From an uncultured Acetobacteraceae bacterium (GTDB taxonomy: Bacteria > Pseudomonadota > Alphaproteobacteria > Acetobacterales > Acetobacteraceae), in contig CAIXDS010000396.1 in the NCBI GenBank assembly GCA_903918195.1, forward strand, positions 1 to 59,715: DNA of 59,715 nt, in the 5' to 3' direction. The translations under genes and the position numbers were made by a program. Positions 1 through 7,735 of the stretch are shown here, one piece after another (the stretch's first letter is position 1; each line of letters starts with the position of its first letter). A model generated the notes under the pieces. It had not been told where the DNA came from. It was given only the letters and a program-made list of their open reading frames with translations, and searched no databases.

Positions 1-6
1 CGATCT

Positions 7-18
7 GCTCAGCGCCCC
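7..18 (+). repeat. terminal 12-bp repeat, left copy
   Basis: GCTCAGCGCCCC occurs here and again as the last 12 bases (59704-59715). If the two ends are joined, a 14-bp direct repeat (GCTCAGCGCCCCCG) appears twice with 4 bp between the copies. This would fit a cohesive-end or terminase-binding region, as expected for a gpA-type terminase, but the exact physical ends cannot be seen from sequence. Confidence 0.5.
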
Positions 19-300
19 CGCTCGGCGGCCGGTAGGGTTAACAGGGACCCGCTATCTGCTAACCTTAACGCGCAGCACCGCCAGCCAGCCATTCGCGACG
101 CATATCATTAACTATTCTGATTATGTATGTGCGGCACATAGCATCACGGCCGCACCATATCGCACGTTGTACCGATCAACCCAAAACCAGGAACGCGCCA
201 CCACACAGCGCACCACTAGGCTAGGATGATAGCCGCACCACGCCACCACAGGCAGGCGCACCACGCCACGCCACCACGCCACCACGTCACCACTAGCAGG

Positions 301-327
301 CAGGCAAGGCAGGCAAGGCAGGCAAGG
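301..327 (+). repeat. tandem repeat, 3 x CAGGCAAGG
   Basis: Three perfect 9-bp units in tandem, with a further degenerate copy near 356-367. Part of the T-poor repeat-rich left end. Function unknown; repeats close to a phage end can be packaging or replication signals, but nothing here proves that. Confidence 0.75.
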
Positions 328-407
328 CGACTAGGCGAGCGCACGCCACCACACAGGCAGGCAAGGCGCACCGATCGCACGCGCCACCACACAGCGCACC
401 ACATAGG

Positions 408-420
408 CGAAGTTACTTCC
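408..420. repeat. dispersed palindrome site (CGAAGTTACTTCC)
   Basis: First copy of the genome-wide GGAAGTNACTTCC palindrome, here in non-coding DNA just before the left-arm hairpin. The full list is in the spanning repeat entry. Confidence 0.8.
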
Positions 421-461
421 GCATTGCGGACGCTAGGCAGGCAGGCGCACCACACACAGGA

Positions 462-493
462 AGGCCGGCTAGAGCGCTTGCCCTAGCCGGCCT
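462..493 (-). terminator. hairpin closing the left-arm operon
   Basis: A perfect 11-bp inverted repeat (AGGCCGGCTAG at 462-472, complement at 483-493) with a 10-nt loop, lying 24 bp beyond the stop of the last leftward gene. There is no strong T tract, so it may be a weak intrinsic terminator or an mRNA-stabilising hairpin. Confidence 0.6.
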
Positions 494-516
494 ATGCCGT
501 GCCACCATGTAGCGCC

Positions 517-732
517 TTAGCGTGGTGCGTTACCCTTGGCCGATTGTTCCGCCTTCACATTGCGACCCAAGGCGATAAGCTCCGCAAGGTTAGGCGGCGC
601 TTGCGGATTGCCGGCCGTGATGCGGACTAGCTCGCTATGGCGTGCCGTCTCGACTTGTGCGGCCGTAGGGGTTGCCGGATCGTGGCAAGCGGCCGTTGCC
701 AGCGCGAGCGCGGCACATACGCAAACGCGCAT
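517..732 (-). CDS. small predicted lipoprotein
   Basis: 71 residues starting MRVCVCAALALATAAC. The short hydrophobic N-terminus ends in a lipobox-like LATAAC, which predicts signal peptidase II cleavage and lipidation at the Cys, so the product should sit in the envelope. The remaining 50 or so residues are hydrophilic and have no recognised domain. The ATG overlaps the TGA of the upstream gene by one base (TGATG), so the pair is probably translationally coupled. It is the last gene of the leftward left-arm operon. A role such as superinfection exclusion is possible but only a guess. Confidence 0.6.
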   Translation of the reverse strand: MRVCVCAALALATAACHDPATPTAAQVETARHSELVRITAGNPQAPPNLAELIALGRNVKAEQSAKGNAPR

Positions 733-1691
733 CACTTGGACTCCGCCTTGGCGTACAGGCACCACAGCACGCGCTCCGCTTCCTGTAGCGTATCGAACGA
801 CTCCGATATGTTGCTAACCGTGACGACGAACGAATCGCCGCAAACGTCAATCTGACCCGGATCATACATGATCAAGACTCCGTTATCAGTTCCGGCCGTC
901 TCGCGCCAAGCGTCAAACCGCTCGCCTTCCGCGTCGCTAGTCAGATAGCGCGGAGTCGCAATCGACCACGCGGCATTCCAGAGCGCGACGGCCGACTCGT
1001 CGTCCAGATGATCAACCGGGTTGCGGCCGTCGATTGCTTCGAACGACTCGGCCATGATCATATTGGCGTCGCGGAAGTCATGCGACGCGCAAACGCCAGC
1101 CGATACGGTGCGATTAGTGATTCGCATCTCGCGCCATTCCGACTCGGTTAGATCGGCCATGACATCGCAAGCGAAGCGCCACGCCAGCGCTTCCGCTGTG
1201 GCGATGCGAAGGCATTCCGCCCAATCGTCGCCCGCATAGATGTCTAGGCAATCATCGGCCGCCAGCGCGAGATACCGAATCGAAAAGCGTTCGGTATCGG
1301 GAAACTCGCGCTTAGCCTTATCGGCATAATCGACGAAGAGCATAACATGCGCGCCGATCGCATCGCCCGCGATCATGAAGCTAGGGCAACTGTCATTGTG
1401 CCAGCTAGAGTCGATCGCGAAGGCCGGCAATTCCGGCATATCGGCGGCCGGAAAGTCGGGAAACTCGCGACGCCACTTAGGCAACGCATCGCCCGCCAGC
1501 CGCAAGCGCTCGCGCTCGACATACGAGTCGGCGAACGGGTGTAGCTCGCTCGCGTCGCATTGCCCGCGCTCGCACGCTTCCGCAATCTGGCGCATGGCCG
1601 CCGCGTGCCGATCGGTATAGGACTCGGCAACCGGACAATAGAGTCCGCTGCAAAGCGGCTCTAAGCCACCACAAGCCTTGCAAACAGTCAT
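732..1691 (-). CDS. hypothetical protein with N-terminal Cys motif
   Basis: 319 residues, not recognised. The N-terminus (MTVCKACGG, then CSGLYC) holds two CxxC-like pairs within about 20 residues, which may bind zinc. The rest is a soluble, acidic, Trp-rich domain with no familiar motif. The ATG at 1691 lies 2 bp after the stop of the 41-residue gene upstream; an upstream in-frame extension to 1787 would overlap that gene and is not favoured. It belongs to the leftward left-arm cluster, whose codon use differs from the rest of the genome. Confidence 0.6.
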   Translation of the reverse strand: MTVCKACGGLEPLCSGLYCPVAESYTDRHAAAMRQIAEACERGQCDASELHPFADSYVERERLRLAGDALPKWRREFPDFPAADMPELPAFAIDSSWHNDSCPSFMIAGDAIGAHVMLFVDYADKAKREFPDTERFSIRYLALAADDCLDIYAGDDWAECLRIATAEALAWRFACDVMADLTESEWREMRITNRTVSAGVCASHDFRDANMIMAESFEAIDGRNPVDHLDDESAVALWNAAWSIATPRYLTSDAEGERFDAWRETAGTDNGVLIMYDPGQIDVCGDSFVVTVSNISESFDTLQEAERVLWCLYAKAESK

Positions 1692-1693
1692 GA

Positions 1694-1819
1694 TCAATAA
1701 GCCCCGATGATGTCGCACGAAACGCGGTAAAGCGCCTTGGCCGCCCGCTTCGCTTCCGCGTAGCTGGCCGCCTTGATCGCGTCGCATTCCATGCCGTTGA
1801 TGAAAACCCGATAGAACAT
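1694..1819 (-). CDS. 41-residue hypothetical protein
   Basis: A short frame starting MFYRVFINGMECDAIKAAS and ending at TGA. It packs exactly into the gap between two other leftward genes. The sequence looks like a small alpha/beta protein (F-Y-R-V-F-I strand, then an Ala/Lys-rich helix), a pattern common in small phage proteins. No function recognised. Confidence 0.5.
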   Translation of the reverse strand: MFYRVFINGMECDAIKAASYAEAKRAAKALYRVSCDIIGAY

Positions 1820-1828
1820 GATCTAGCC

Positions 1829-1993
1829 TTAGCGATATGCGCGACGGTTAGCAAGCGCGTTGCCACCCTCGCGCGCTATCCGCTTGGCGATTTCGGCGCG
1901 ACGCTTGGCGCGCAAGAATTCATCGCGGGCGGAAACGTGCGAATCGTGGTCGCAATGATCGCGGCCGATTAGCGTGATAGGCGAATAAAACAT
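1829..1993 (-). CDS. 54-residue basic hypothetical protein
   Basis: Starts MFYSPITLIGRDHCDHDSH and continues as an Arg/Ala/Lys-rich helix. The start is supported by a GGAGTC ribosome site about 4-5 bases upstream, the same style as at 3233 and 4794. One copy of the dispersed palindrome (2010-2022) lies just upstream, in the leader. It may bind nucleic acid, judging only from charge. Confidence 0.5.
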   Translation of the reverse strand: MFYSPITLIGRDHCDHDSHVSARDEFLRAKRRAEIAKRIAREGGNALANRRAYR

Positions 1994-2009
1994 GGTCGAC
2001 TCCTTGATC

Positions 2010-2022
2010 GGAAGTAACTTCC
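2010..2022. repeat. dispersed palindrome site (GGAAGTAACTTCC)
   Basis: A perfect 13-bp copy in the 111-bp gap between leftward genes (1994-2104). The same gap holds a repeated GGACGGCCGCC (about 2052-2082) and an imperfect hairpin around 2090-2103 just after the stop of the upstream gene. Confidence 0.85.
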
Positions 2023-2104
2023 TAGCCGGCTATCTCTTAACGCCACGTAAAAGGACGGCCGCCCCATAGGGACGGCCGCCAAGGCAACCCGGAGTCACTC
2101 GGGA

Positions 2105-2308
2105 CTACTTATGCAGGAAACAGCCCGCGAGATTTCCTGCTTGCCAGCCAATCCAATAAATGAGACGCAAGCCAAGATAGCAAAGCGGCCAAAACACGAA
2201 GAGTCGAAGACTCCACCACATGCGCCTAGCGTTGCTCTTTTCCTTTTTCGCCGCGACCAGGGCGGCCGCCTCGCGCTCTTCGCGCAAGCGGTTTAGTTCG
2301 CCGATCAT
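2105..2308 (-). CDS. small membrane protein
   Basis: 67 residues starting MIGELNRLREEREAA. A charged N-terminal helix is followed by one or two hydrophobic stretches in the C-terminal half (SLRLFVFWPLCYLGLRLIYWIGW), so it should insert in the inner membrane. Its start overlaps the stop of the 108-residue gene upstream by 4 bp. No family recognised. Confidence 0.55.
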   Translation of the reverse strand: MIGELNRLREEREAAALVAAKKEKSNARRMWWSLRLFVFWPLCYLGLRLIYWIGWQAGNLAGCFLHK

Positions 2309-2631
2309 CGTTTGACGCCTAGCAGGCGCGAGACTCTGGCGTAGCTGGCGCACGTGATGGATTGCGGCGGATGGATAGAGCGCGACTCCACGTCGCCTAT
2401 GCGATCGGTAGCGCCACCGTCGCGCCACCATGCGCCGCAATCTTCGATAGGTGACACAAGCGCCATTGCCTCGCTTAGCGTCATATCGACTCCCGGAGTC
2501 TCCGCTCCGATGATCGCGGGAACGCGCCAGCCACGCGAGTCCAGAAAACCGGACTCCGCCACGTCGCCAGCTTCCGCCGACTCTTCCGTCACCACGTCAA
2601 AGGTAACGCGCCACCCGTTGCGGCCGGTCAC
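2305..2631 (-). CDS. hypothetical protein
   Basis: 108 residues from a GTG start that overlaps the stop of the upstream gene (GTGA). The sequence (MTGRNGWRVTFDVVTEES) looks like a compact soluble beta-rich protein. No family recognised. It is part of the coupled leftward chain 2105-3233. Confidence 0.5.
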   Translation of the reverse strand: MTGRNGWRVTFDVVTEESAEAGDVAESGFLDSRGWRVPAIIGAETPGVDMTLSEAMALVSPIEDCGAWWRDGGATDRIGDVESRSIHPPQSITCASYARVSRLLGVKR

Positions 2632-3233
2632 TTGACTAGCTCCGCTCGCGCCGTTCCGGCTGGAATGAATGCCGCGCTACCGTCGCGGAACGCCAGCCGG
2701 AGTCCGTATCCGTTGCGCCGCGCTCGCTTGATATTGCGCAATTCGGCGGCCGTATGATTCCACGCTGCTAGGCCGGCAACACGCGCCACCATGCGCCCGG
2801 CTTGGCTGTAGGGATTAAGCGAGCGCTTCCGCTTGCTGGCGGCCGTCTCACGCAACCCTATCGCCATGCCTTCGCCGAACGATCGGCCGTGATACTCGCG
2901 CCCGGCTATGGTCGCGGTATAGGCGAACATGCGCGACCCGACATAGCTAGAGACGCGCCACCCGTCGCCGATCGGCCGGCAATAGCCTAGCACGTCGCCG
3001 CACCACGTGGTGACGGTGCGACCCTTCACATAGGCGTAAAGCGACTCCGGCGGATTGTGCAGAATGCGGTATTGTTCAACCTTGCTCGCTTCCGCGTTCC
3101 CGATGCGCGGGAAAGGGTAAGGATGCGTTTTCAGGTCGCGCGGGTTAGGTCCCGATCGCATCGCCGCTTGATTGGCGTCAACCTTTGGCGCGAGGCGCGC
3201 ATATTGCGCGGCCGTGATGGTTTCGATTGCCAT
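2628..3233 (-). CDS. hypothetical basic protein
   Basis: 201 residues starting MAIETITAAQYARLAPK. The start is chosen because GGGAGTC lies upstream and the preceding gene ends at 3247; longer in-frame starts would lie inside that gene. The C-terminal third is Arg/Lys-rich (ELRNIKRARRNGYGLRLAFR) and could contact nucleic acid. No domain recognised. Confidence 0.55.
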   Translation of the reverse strand: MAIETITAAQYARLAPKVDANQAAMRSGPNPRDLKTHPYPFPRIGNAEASKVEQYRILHNPPESLYAYVKGRTVTTWCGDVLGYCRPIGDGWRVSSYVGSRMFAYTATIAGREYHGRSFGEGMAIGLRETAASKRKRSLNPYSQAGRMVARVAGLAAWNHTAAELRNIKRARRNGYGLRLAFRDGSAAFIPAGTARAELVK

Positions 3234-3246
3234 TGTCTCGACTCCC

Positions 3247-4794
3247 TTATGCCGCTTCGCTGGACGAAATGACGGCCGCGTCATCAGCCGGACAATCGAA
3301 GACTCCGGCCGCCTTGGCGACGCGCTCGACTTCTTGCCACGTGATGAAATGGCAACCGGCCGTAAAGTCGCCAGTGCAATCGACGCGATCAACTTGGAAA
3401 TGGCCGACTCGGATAGTGTGACCATTGCGCCGCCACGTTTCGCCGCGCTCTTTGCATAGCTTGACGAAGCGAAACACTTTGACCGCGTGCGATAGCGGGA
3501 CTTCCGCACCGTGCGACGTTTCCAACGTGTCACCCATGACGCGCAAAGCAGCGCCGCCCCCTTCCGCGTCAAACCGAACGCGCCCGACGCGCTCGCCAGC
3601 AAGCCACAGCGTGCGCCGCTCCGCTTCCGCCAATTGCGACCGTTCGACTTCGAGTCGACGCTGGCGATTGTTTTCCGCCTCTATCGCGATCATTCCCGCG
3701 CGAGCTTGTGACGCCAGCCGGGCGGCCGATTCCTTTAGCGTGAGTGTCCGGCCGATCGACTCCAGCCTTTCCGCCGCGCTGGCGACATCCCGCATAATCG
3801 ACCACGAAGGGTTAGCCTTGGCTTCCGCGCTCGCGTCGCGCCATTGGCGCACCGTCGCCAGTGCCAGCCGGACTCCCTTCGCCTTTTCGAGTCGGCCCTT
3901 GCGGGTGTCGAATTGGTCGATTGCCATGCTAACCCATTTGATCCGATCGCGGACGGTGGCGAGTCGCGACTTGGCCGCGAGCTTCCCGCTTGTCGCTTTG
4001 AGCATCAACCCGCGAGCGTTAAACAGGTCGCGGCGGATATTCCGCAGAACGTGGTCGCTATATTCCGCGCCAAGCGATGCGATCCACTCACGCCAGTTAC
4101 GCGAAGGTATATCGGCCAACTGTAGCGCTCGCGCTTCCGCGCTCGCTCGCGCTGCTTTTTCCTTGGCCGCCTTTTCATCGGCCGCGATCTTCGCCGCGTC
4201 TCGCTTCGCCTTGTTCCACGTGGCGGCCGGCAACCCGACAAGCGCGGCTAAATATGCGCCCGCTTCCGTTTCGCCCGGTTGCGTGATGGACTTGCGCGCT
4301 TCGTCGTCCCATTCATACCGCGACGCGCCCGCGCGATAGATTTCCGCCGATAGCGCCGCCGCGTGAGTGACAAGCGCCTTGCGCACGCTGGCTTGAATGT
4401 CGCGCCGTTCGGCGGCCGTCGCGCCGCGCTCGCTTACGCGTTCCATGAATTGAGCGACGCGAGGGAGGATTTTCCAATCGCCCGCAAGGTCCGTCAAGCC
4501 GGCAACTAATACCGTGCGCCGATCGCGAGTCGCCGCGCGTGCGTCTGACTGATGGCCGCTTGTGCTGATGCTGTATGTATCGGCATTAAGGAACGCGACT
4601 CCGTCCGGCATGATATACCCGACGACGAAGTGACTTCCGTAGCTGTAAAGCGCACGGCCGGAAAAATAGAAGTTCCCGTTAGATGACTGGCCGCGTTCCG
4701 CGCTTTGCGCGTTCCATACGTGCGCCGTCATATCGTTGCTGTAGCTTTTTCCGCCGCGCTTCGTGCGCTGGCTGTATCCGTTACCAAAACCCAT
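3247..4794 (-). CDS. large hypothetical protein, coiled-coil middle
   Basis: 515 residues. The N-terminal 110 residues (MGFGNGYSQRTKRGG, then an FYFSGRALYSYGSHF stretch) look like a folded beta-rich domain. Residues about 150-380 are long Ala/Arg/Lys/Glu helices, likely coiled coil. The C-terminal part is again globular (KVFRFVKLCKERGETWRRNG). The ATG at 4794 is preceded by GGAGTC; upstream in-frame starts reach into the control region and are not favoured. It is the first gene of the left-arm operon, so it is probably expressed early. Function unknown. Confidence 0.6.
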   Translation of the reverse strand: MGFGNGYSQRTKRGGKSYSNDMTAHVWNAQSAERGQSSNGNFYFSGRALYSYGSHFVVGYIMPDGVAFLNADTYSISTSGHQSDARAATRDRRTVLVAGLTDLAGDWKILPRVAQFMERVSERGATAAERRDIQASVRKALVTHAAALSAEIYRAGASRYEWDDEARKSITQPGETEAGAYLAALVGLPAATWNKAKRDAAKIAADEKAAKEKAARASAEARALQLADIPSRNWREWIASLGAEYSDHVLRNIRRDLFNARGLMLKATSGKLAAKSRLATVRDRIKWVSMAIDQFDTRKGRLEKAKGVRLALATVRQWRDASAEAKANPSWSIMRDVASAAERLESIGRTLTLKESAARLASQARAGMIAIEAENNRQRRLEVERSQLAEAERRTLWLAGERVGRVRFDAEGGGAALRVMGDTLETSHGAEVPLSHAVKVFRFVKLCKERGETWRRNGHTIRVGHFQVDRVDCTGDFTAGCHFITWQEVERVAKAAGVFDCPADDAAVISSSEAA

Positions 4795-5017
4795 GATGAT
4801 GACTCCGACTAGTGAAAACCAGGATGCGCCCGCATTGTTGCGAGTCGCCGTATTAAATGCGCGCCAATCGTTAAGAAAGCAATACCGTAACGCATAGCAC
4901 AACGGAACTAACTTCCGGCCGGCGTTAACCATATCGGTTCATCCTTAGCGTCTCATTAACCTTACCGCGATTAACCTTACCCCCGCGTTAAGGTTAACGC
5001 AAAACTTTTGCCCGCGT

Positions 5018-5055
5018 TGCGCGAATCGTTCACCGGCTGCGCGAATCGTTCACCG
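5018..5055 (+). repeat. two 18-bp direct repeats
   Basis: TGCGCGAATCGTTCACCG occurs at 5018-5035 and 5038-5055, a 20-bp period or about two helical turns. A degenerate third copy may lie at 5071-5084. Placement between divergent operons suggests operator or iteron use. Confidence 0.75.
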
Positions 5056-5246
5056 AGCACCCTGTTTCGTGCAAACCGTTCTCTACCCCCTACCGTAGAT
5101 TCACGGATCAAAATCGGCCGAGCCTAAAATGGGGCAGCATGTAGGGTACAATCCGAATCGGGCAGGGGGTAGGTCGATAGCACCACCCTACACCCCTGTA
5201 GTGGCGGCGCAAATCAGCCGATCTCGCCTCGTAGAGCACCACCCTG

Positions 5247-5275
5247 TTGACATCCCTGACGCTTATCGCTAAAGC
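5247..5275 (+). promoter_or_regulatory. promoter of the rightward operon
   Basis: TTGACA (5247-5252), a 17-bp spacer and TAAAGC (5270-5275) as a weak -10. The spacer carries ACGCTTA at the same register (5259-5265) as in the two other rightward promoters at 11415 and 13160. The spacer and -10 also form CGCTTATCGCTAA, close to the perfect palindrome at 59229-59244, so an operator probably overlaps the promoter. Confidence 0.6.
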
Positions 5276-5305
5276 CCACATTCCGCTAAGCAAGGGAGTT
5301 ACCAA

Positions 5306-5605
5306 ATGGCGAGAGCATCAAACGAGGATAGCATGGCGGGACAGATCAGGGCGCTAAGCCCCGGCCAGAGTTTCAGCCGTACCAAGCGGATCGATCTCAA
5401 GGACAAGGATCGCAGCACCACCGCCGACGCGCTGGCGAAGCTGCGCAATCTGGTCAACCAGGCGGTGGGCCGGGTCCGCACCGCAACCGGAAGTAACTTC
5501 CGCGTTGAGAGCACCGTCGGCGTGACCGACGACAAGCTGGCACTGCTTGCCACCGTGGCCGCAACCCGCATGGATGACGGAGCCGACGAAGAAGTCGATA
5601 TCTGA
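5306..5605 (+). CDS. hypothetical protein with acidic C-terminal tail
   Basis: 99 residues, first gene of the rightward operon. It starts MARASNEDSMAGQ after a GGGAG ribosome site. The middle is helical (TTADALAKLRNLVNQAVGRVRT). It ends ADEEVDI, the same tail as the ParB-like protein at 13489-14607 (DDEEVDI), and the DNA of both tails is nearly identical. A copy of the dispersed palindrome at 5489 is read here as G-S-N-F. Function unknown. Confidence 0.6.
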   Translation: MARASNEDSMAGQIRALSPGQSFSRTKRIDLKDKDRSTTADALAKLRNLVNQAVGRVRTATGSNFRVESTVGVTDDKLALLATVAATRMDDGADEEVDI

Positions 5606-5633
5606 TCATCGCACCACCCGGAGGACCAACCAA

Positions 5634-5936
5634 GTGTGCATTAAAAAGATCGAAGCCTACACCGATAGCAAGGGCGGCATGTTCAAGGAAGAACGCTGCG
5701 CTATCGAGAGTGAGATCGCTATCATCACCGGCATGACGCAGGAAGACGTGCTGACGATCATCGGCAAAGCCAGCCCTTTGATCCCGCTTCTTCAGCGCGT
5801 GCTCGCCATCGCCCCACCCGCACCCAAGAAACCGACAACCCTCGAAAACGGCAACAGGACCCCGGAGCAGATCGCCGAGGACAACAGCTACAGCGGCCCC
5901 GCCATTCACAACGACAGGAGTGAGATCGATGACTAG
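5634..5936 (+). CDS. hypothetical protein
   Basis: 100 residues from a GTG start chosen because GGAGGA lies 8 bases upstream. It starts MCIKKIEAYTDSKGGMF. A helical N-terminal half is followed by a Pro-rich, disordered C-terminus. It overlaps the next gene by 8 bp, so translation is coupled. No family recognised. Confidence 0.55.
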   Translation: MCIKKIEAYTDSKGGMFKEERCAIESEIAIITGMTQEDVLTIIGKASPLIPLLQRVLAIAPPAPKKPTTLENGNRTPEQIAEDNSYSGPAIHNDRSEIDD

Positions 5937-6261
5937 CACACAGGAAGCCGCAGAGATTCTTGCGGCCGATCTCGCCAACCGTCAGGGCAAGGGACTCGAC
6001 CTACCGCCGAGCAACCCCGATGCTGTGGCGCACCACCTGGCGGTCGCCGAGACGGCCGAGCGCAAGTGGGGCTTCGAGCGCCGCAAGGCCATCGCCAACG
6101 CGATGTACGCCAAGCGCAACGAAGGCGGCCGTCGCGACGACGTGACACGGTTTGTCCGTGACGAGAAGAGCGCGGTGTCCATGCAGGACTTCTTCGACAA
6201 CATCGCAACCGAGGCCGACGTTGAGCACGTCGAGTATCTTTTGGGGATCAGAGAGAAATGA
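5929..6261 (+). CDS. hypothetical protein
   Basis: 110 residues starting MTSTQEAAEILAADLANRQG, with an AGGAG site upstream. It is mainly helical and Ala-rich, and ends VEYLLGIREK. It overlaps the following gene by 4 bp (ATGA). No recognisable domain. Confidence 0.55.
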   Translation: MTSTQEAAEILAADLANRQGKGLDLPPSNPDAVAHHLAVAETAERKWGFERRKAIANAMYAKRNEGGRRDDVTRFVRDEKSAVSMQDFFDNIATEADVEHVEYLLGIREK

Positions 6262-7505
6262 CCGACAGCATCATCGAACCGAAGAAGGTTGACGGCTTCA
6301 CCCATGAGTCGCCGATCCGGGCATTCACCGACTTCAAGGTCAACGGCAAGTACGCCATCGGCAAGGGCTTCCGGCCATCGCTGGCGCACCTTGGCGCATA
6401 TCTCGACGCCATGCACACCAAGGAAGGATGGGCGTTCGCGCAGATCATCCTCCCGCGTGACAACGACGGCGAGCCGACGATCCTGTTCTGGAAGAGCACC
6501 TACAATCCGGTGATGCCGGAGCTTCGCGAGCCGGCACCCGCCGAGCCTATCCCGACGATCAAGCCGGGCGAAGTGCTCGGCGTCAATAAGATTTGGCGGG
6601 GCGACGTGCTGGTGTACGATCGCGAGCAGGATGGCGACGAGCAGTGGACGATCCATGGCAGCGATGCGGATATCCCTGTGCGCTTTCACGAACAGGCGTT
6701 GCGCTTCATCGCCGACAAGCGTGGGATCGACGGCGACAAGCTGGTGCGGGACTTCATGCTCTATTTCAAGGAGCGGAACCAGCCGAACCAGGTGTCGCAC
6801 AAGATGTTCGCCGCGCAACTCGGCTTCATCCTCAATCGTGCCAAGCCGCATGAATTGAAGGCGCTGATCGATCAATTCCGTCTGTCCATGTCGCCGAAGG
6901 ATCACGTGGTGAAGCCGCCGATGACTAGCGCCGTGATGTCGAACGTCGGCGAGGGGCCGATTCCCGAACTGGTTTACTGGAACGGCGAGGCTGGTAACTT
7001 CTACGGCATGGTGTCACGGCGAGGCCAAGGACAGGAATTCATGGATACGTGGTATCCACGCCGGGCCGAGTTTCCCACGTCGCCAGCCGACGAGCCGGTC
7101 TTCGACGAGGCCAACCCGAAGCACTACGGCGGGTGGGAATGCGGCGACATCGGCGAGCGCCTGTCCGCCAACGGCTATCAGATTCTGAAGTATTGCTGGC
7201 GGCTCGGCAAGAAGGACGACGCCTGTATCGAGCTTGGCAAGGCGTACCGCTACGCCGAGCGCGAGCGCGACCTTCTGATCTCCATGGAGCGGACGGACAC
7301 AGACAAGGCGATGAAGCCCTTCACGCGCGACCTGAAGGACCCCACCGAATTCCTTGAGGATCGGATCGACGGCCAGTCCGACTTCACCAAGTCGATCGCC
7401 CGGATGCTCTGGTCCGGCTACAACCAGCGCAAGCTCCGCTGCATCATGGAAGTTATTTCCGAGCAGAAGTTCCACATGGAATGCGGATCGGGGTTGGCGA
7501 TATGA
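6258..7505 (+). CDS. DUF3310-containing protein
   Basis: 415 residues. The C-terminal region, about residues 290-345, has the pattern of the DUF3310 family: HYGGWECGDIGE, then ILKYCWRLGKKDD, then AYRYAERER. This family is often labelled nucleotide-kinase-like in phages, and its role is not settled. The N-terminal 280 residues are not recognised. Neighbours include ThyX and a MazG-like protein, so a link to nucleotide metabolism is possible. A one-mismatch copy of the dispersed palindrome (7448) lies in its 3' end. Confidence 0.65.
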   Translation: MTDSIIEPKKVDGFTHESPIRAFTDFKVNGKYAIGKGFRPSLAHLGAYLDAMHTKEGWAFAQIILPRDNDGEPTILFWKSTYNPVMPELREPAPAEPIPTIKPGEVLGVNKIWRGDVLVYDREQDGDEQWTIHGSDADIPVRFHEQALRFIADKRGIDGDKLVRDFMLYFKERNQPNQVSHKMFAAQLGFILNRAKPHELKALIDQFRLSMSPKDHVVKPPMTSAVMSNVGEGPIPELVYWNGEAGNFYGMVSRRGQGQEFMDTWYPRRAEFPTSPADEPVFDEANPKHYGGWECGDIGERLSANGYQILKYCWRLGKKDDACIELGKAYRYAERERDLLISMERTDTDKAMKPFTRDLKDPTEFLEDRIDGQSDFTKSIARMLWSGYNQRKLRCIMEVISEQKFHMECGSGLAI

Positions 7506-7735
7506 CCCGCGTCATAAATTGGGACGCCGCCAAGCTGAAGGCTGTGAAGTCAGCGCTTGCGGCGGCCGAGGCAGCGCGTAAGACCAGCTTCAAGGTGTTG
7601 CTGCCGGGCGAGCGCGAGGAAGCCGAATTCGACTGCGGCTTCGCCCGGCACATGATCGACTATATCGAGCAGCAATTCGCTCGCAACCCGCCCCGCGACT
7701 ACGGGCCGAACAACGAAGGGAAGGAAGGCGAATGA
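7502..7735 (+). CDS. hypothetical protein
   Basis: 77 residues starting MTRVINWDAAKLKAVK, coupled to the gene before by ATGA. A Lys/Ala-rich helix is followed by a short domain with CGFARHMIDYIEQQF. No family recognised. Confidence 0.5.
   Translation: MTRVINWDAAKLKAVKSALAAAEAARKTSFKVLLPGEREEAEFDCGFARHMIDYIEQQFARNPPRDYGPNNEGKEGE

Larger units (their letters stand above)
1..516. other. left terminal non-coding region
   Basis: No convincing gene. The first 225 bases hold a TTAACC/GGTTAA-type motif (around 37-65) that is also seen in the control region near 4950-5000. From about 225 to 460 the top strand is poor in T and built from short repeats (GGCAGGCAA and CGCACCAC types). An 86-codon frame at 226-486 is only a translation of these repeats (His/Arg/Ala rich) and is not called. 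The region also holds one copy of the genome-wide palindrome (408-420) and a hairpin (462-493) that closes the leftward left-arm operon. Confidence 0.7.
4795..5305. promoter_or_regulatory. divergent control region between left arm and rightward operon
   Basis: About 510 bp without a gene. It holds repeated TTAACCTTA-type motifs in both orientations (about 4950-5000), a one-mismatch copy of the dispersed palindrome (4904-4916), two 18-bp direct repeats (5018-5055) and a rightward promoter (5247-5275). The leftward operon must also start here, but no leftward promoter of good consensus was identified. Confidence 0.6.

Noticed and set aside
241..460. CRISPR-like repetition at the left end
   Set aside because: Units are 9 bp or shorter and without spacers of constant length; no cas genes.
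226..486. 86-codon frame in the left repeat region
   Set aside because: It only translates the GGCAGGCAA and CACCAC repeats, giving a His/Arg/Ala-rich sequence, and there is no ribosome site.
5590..5605. C-terminal EEVD-like ending as an Hsp70/Hsp90-type TPR-binding signal
   Set aside because: The EEVD signal must be the very last residues and works in eukaryotic chaperones; here Ile follows and the host is a bacterium.
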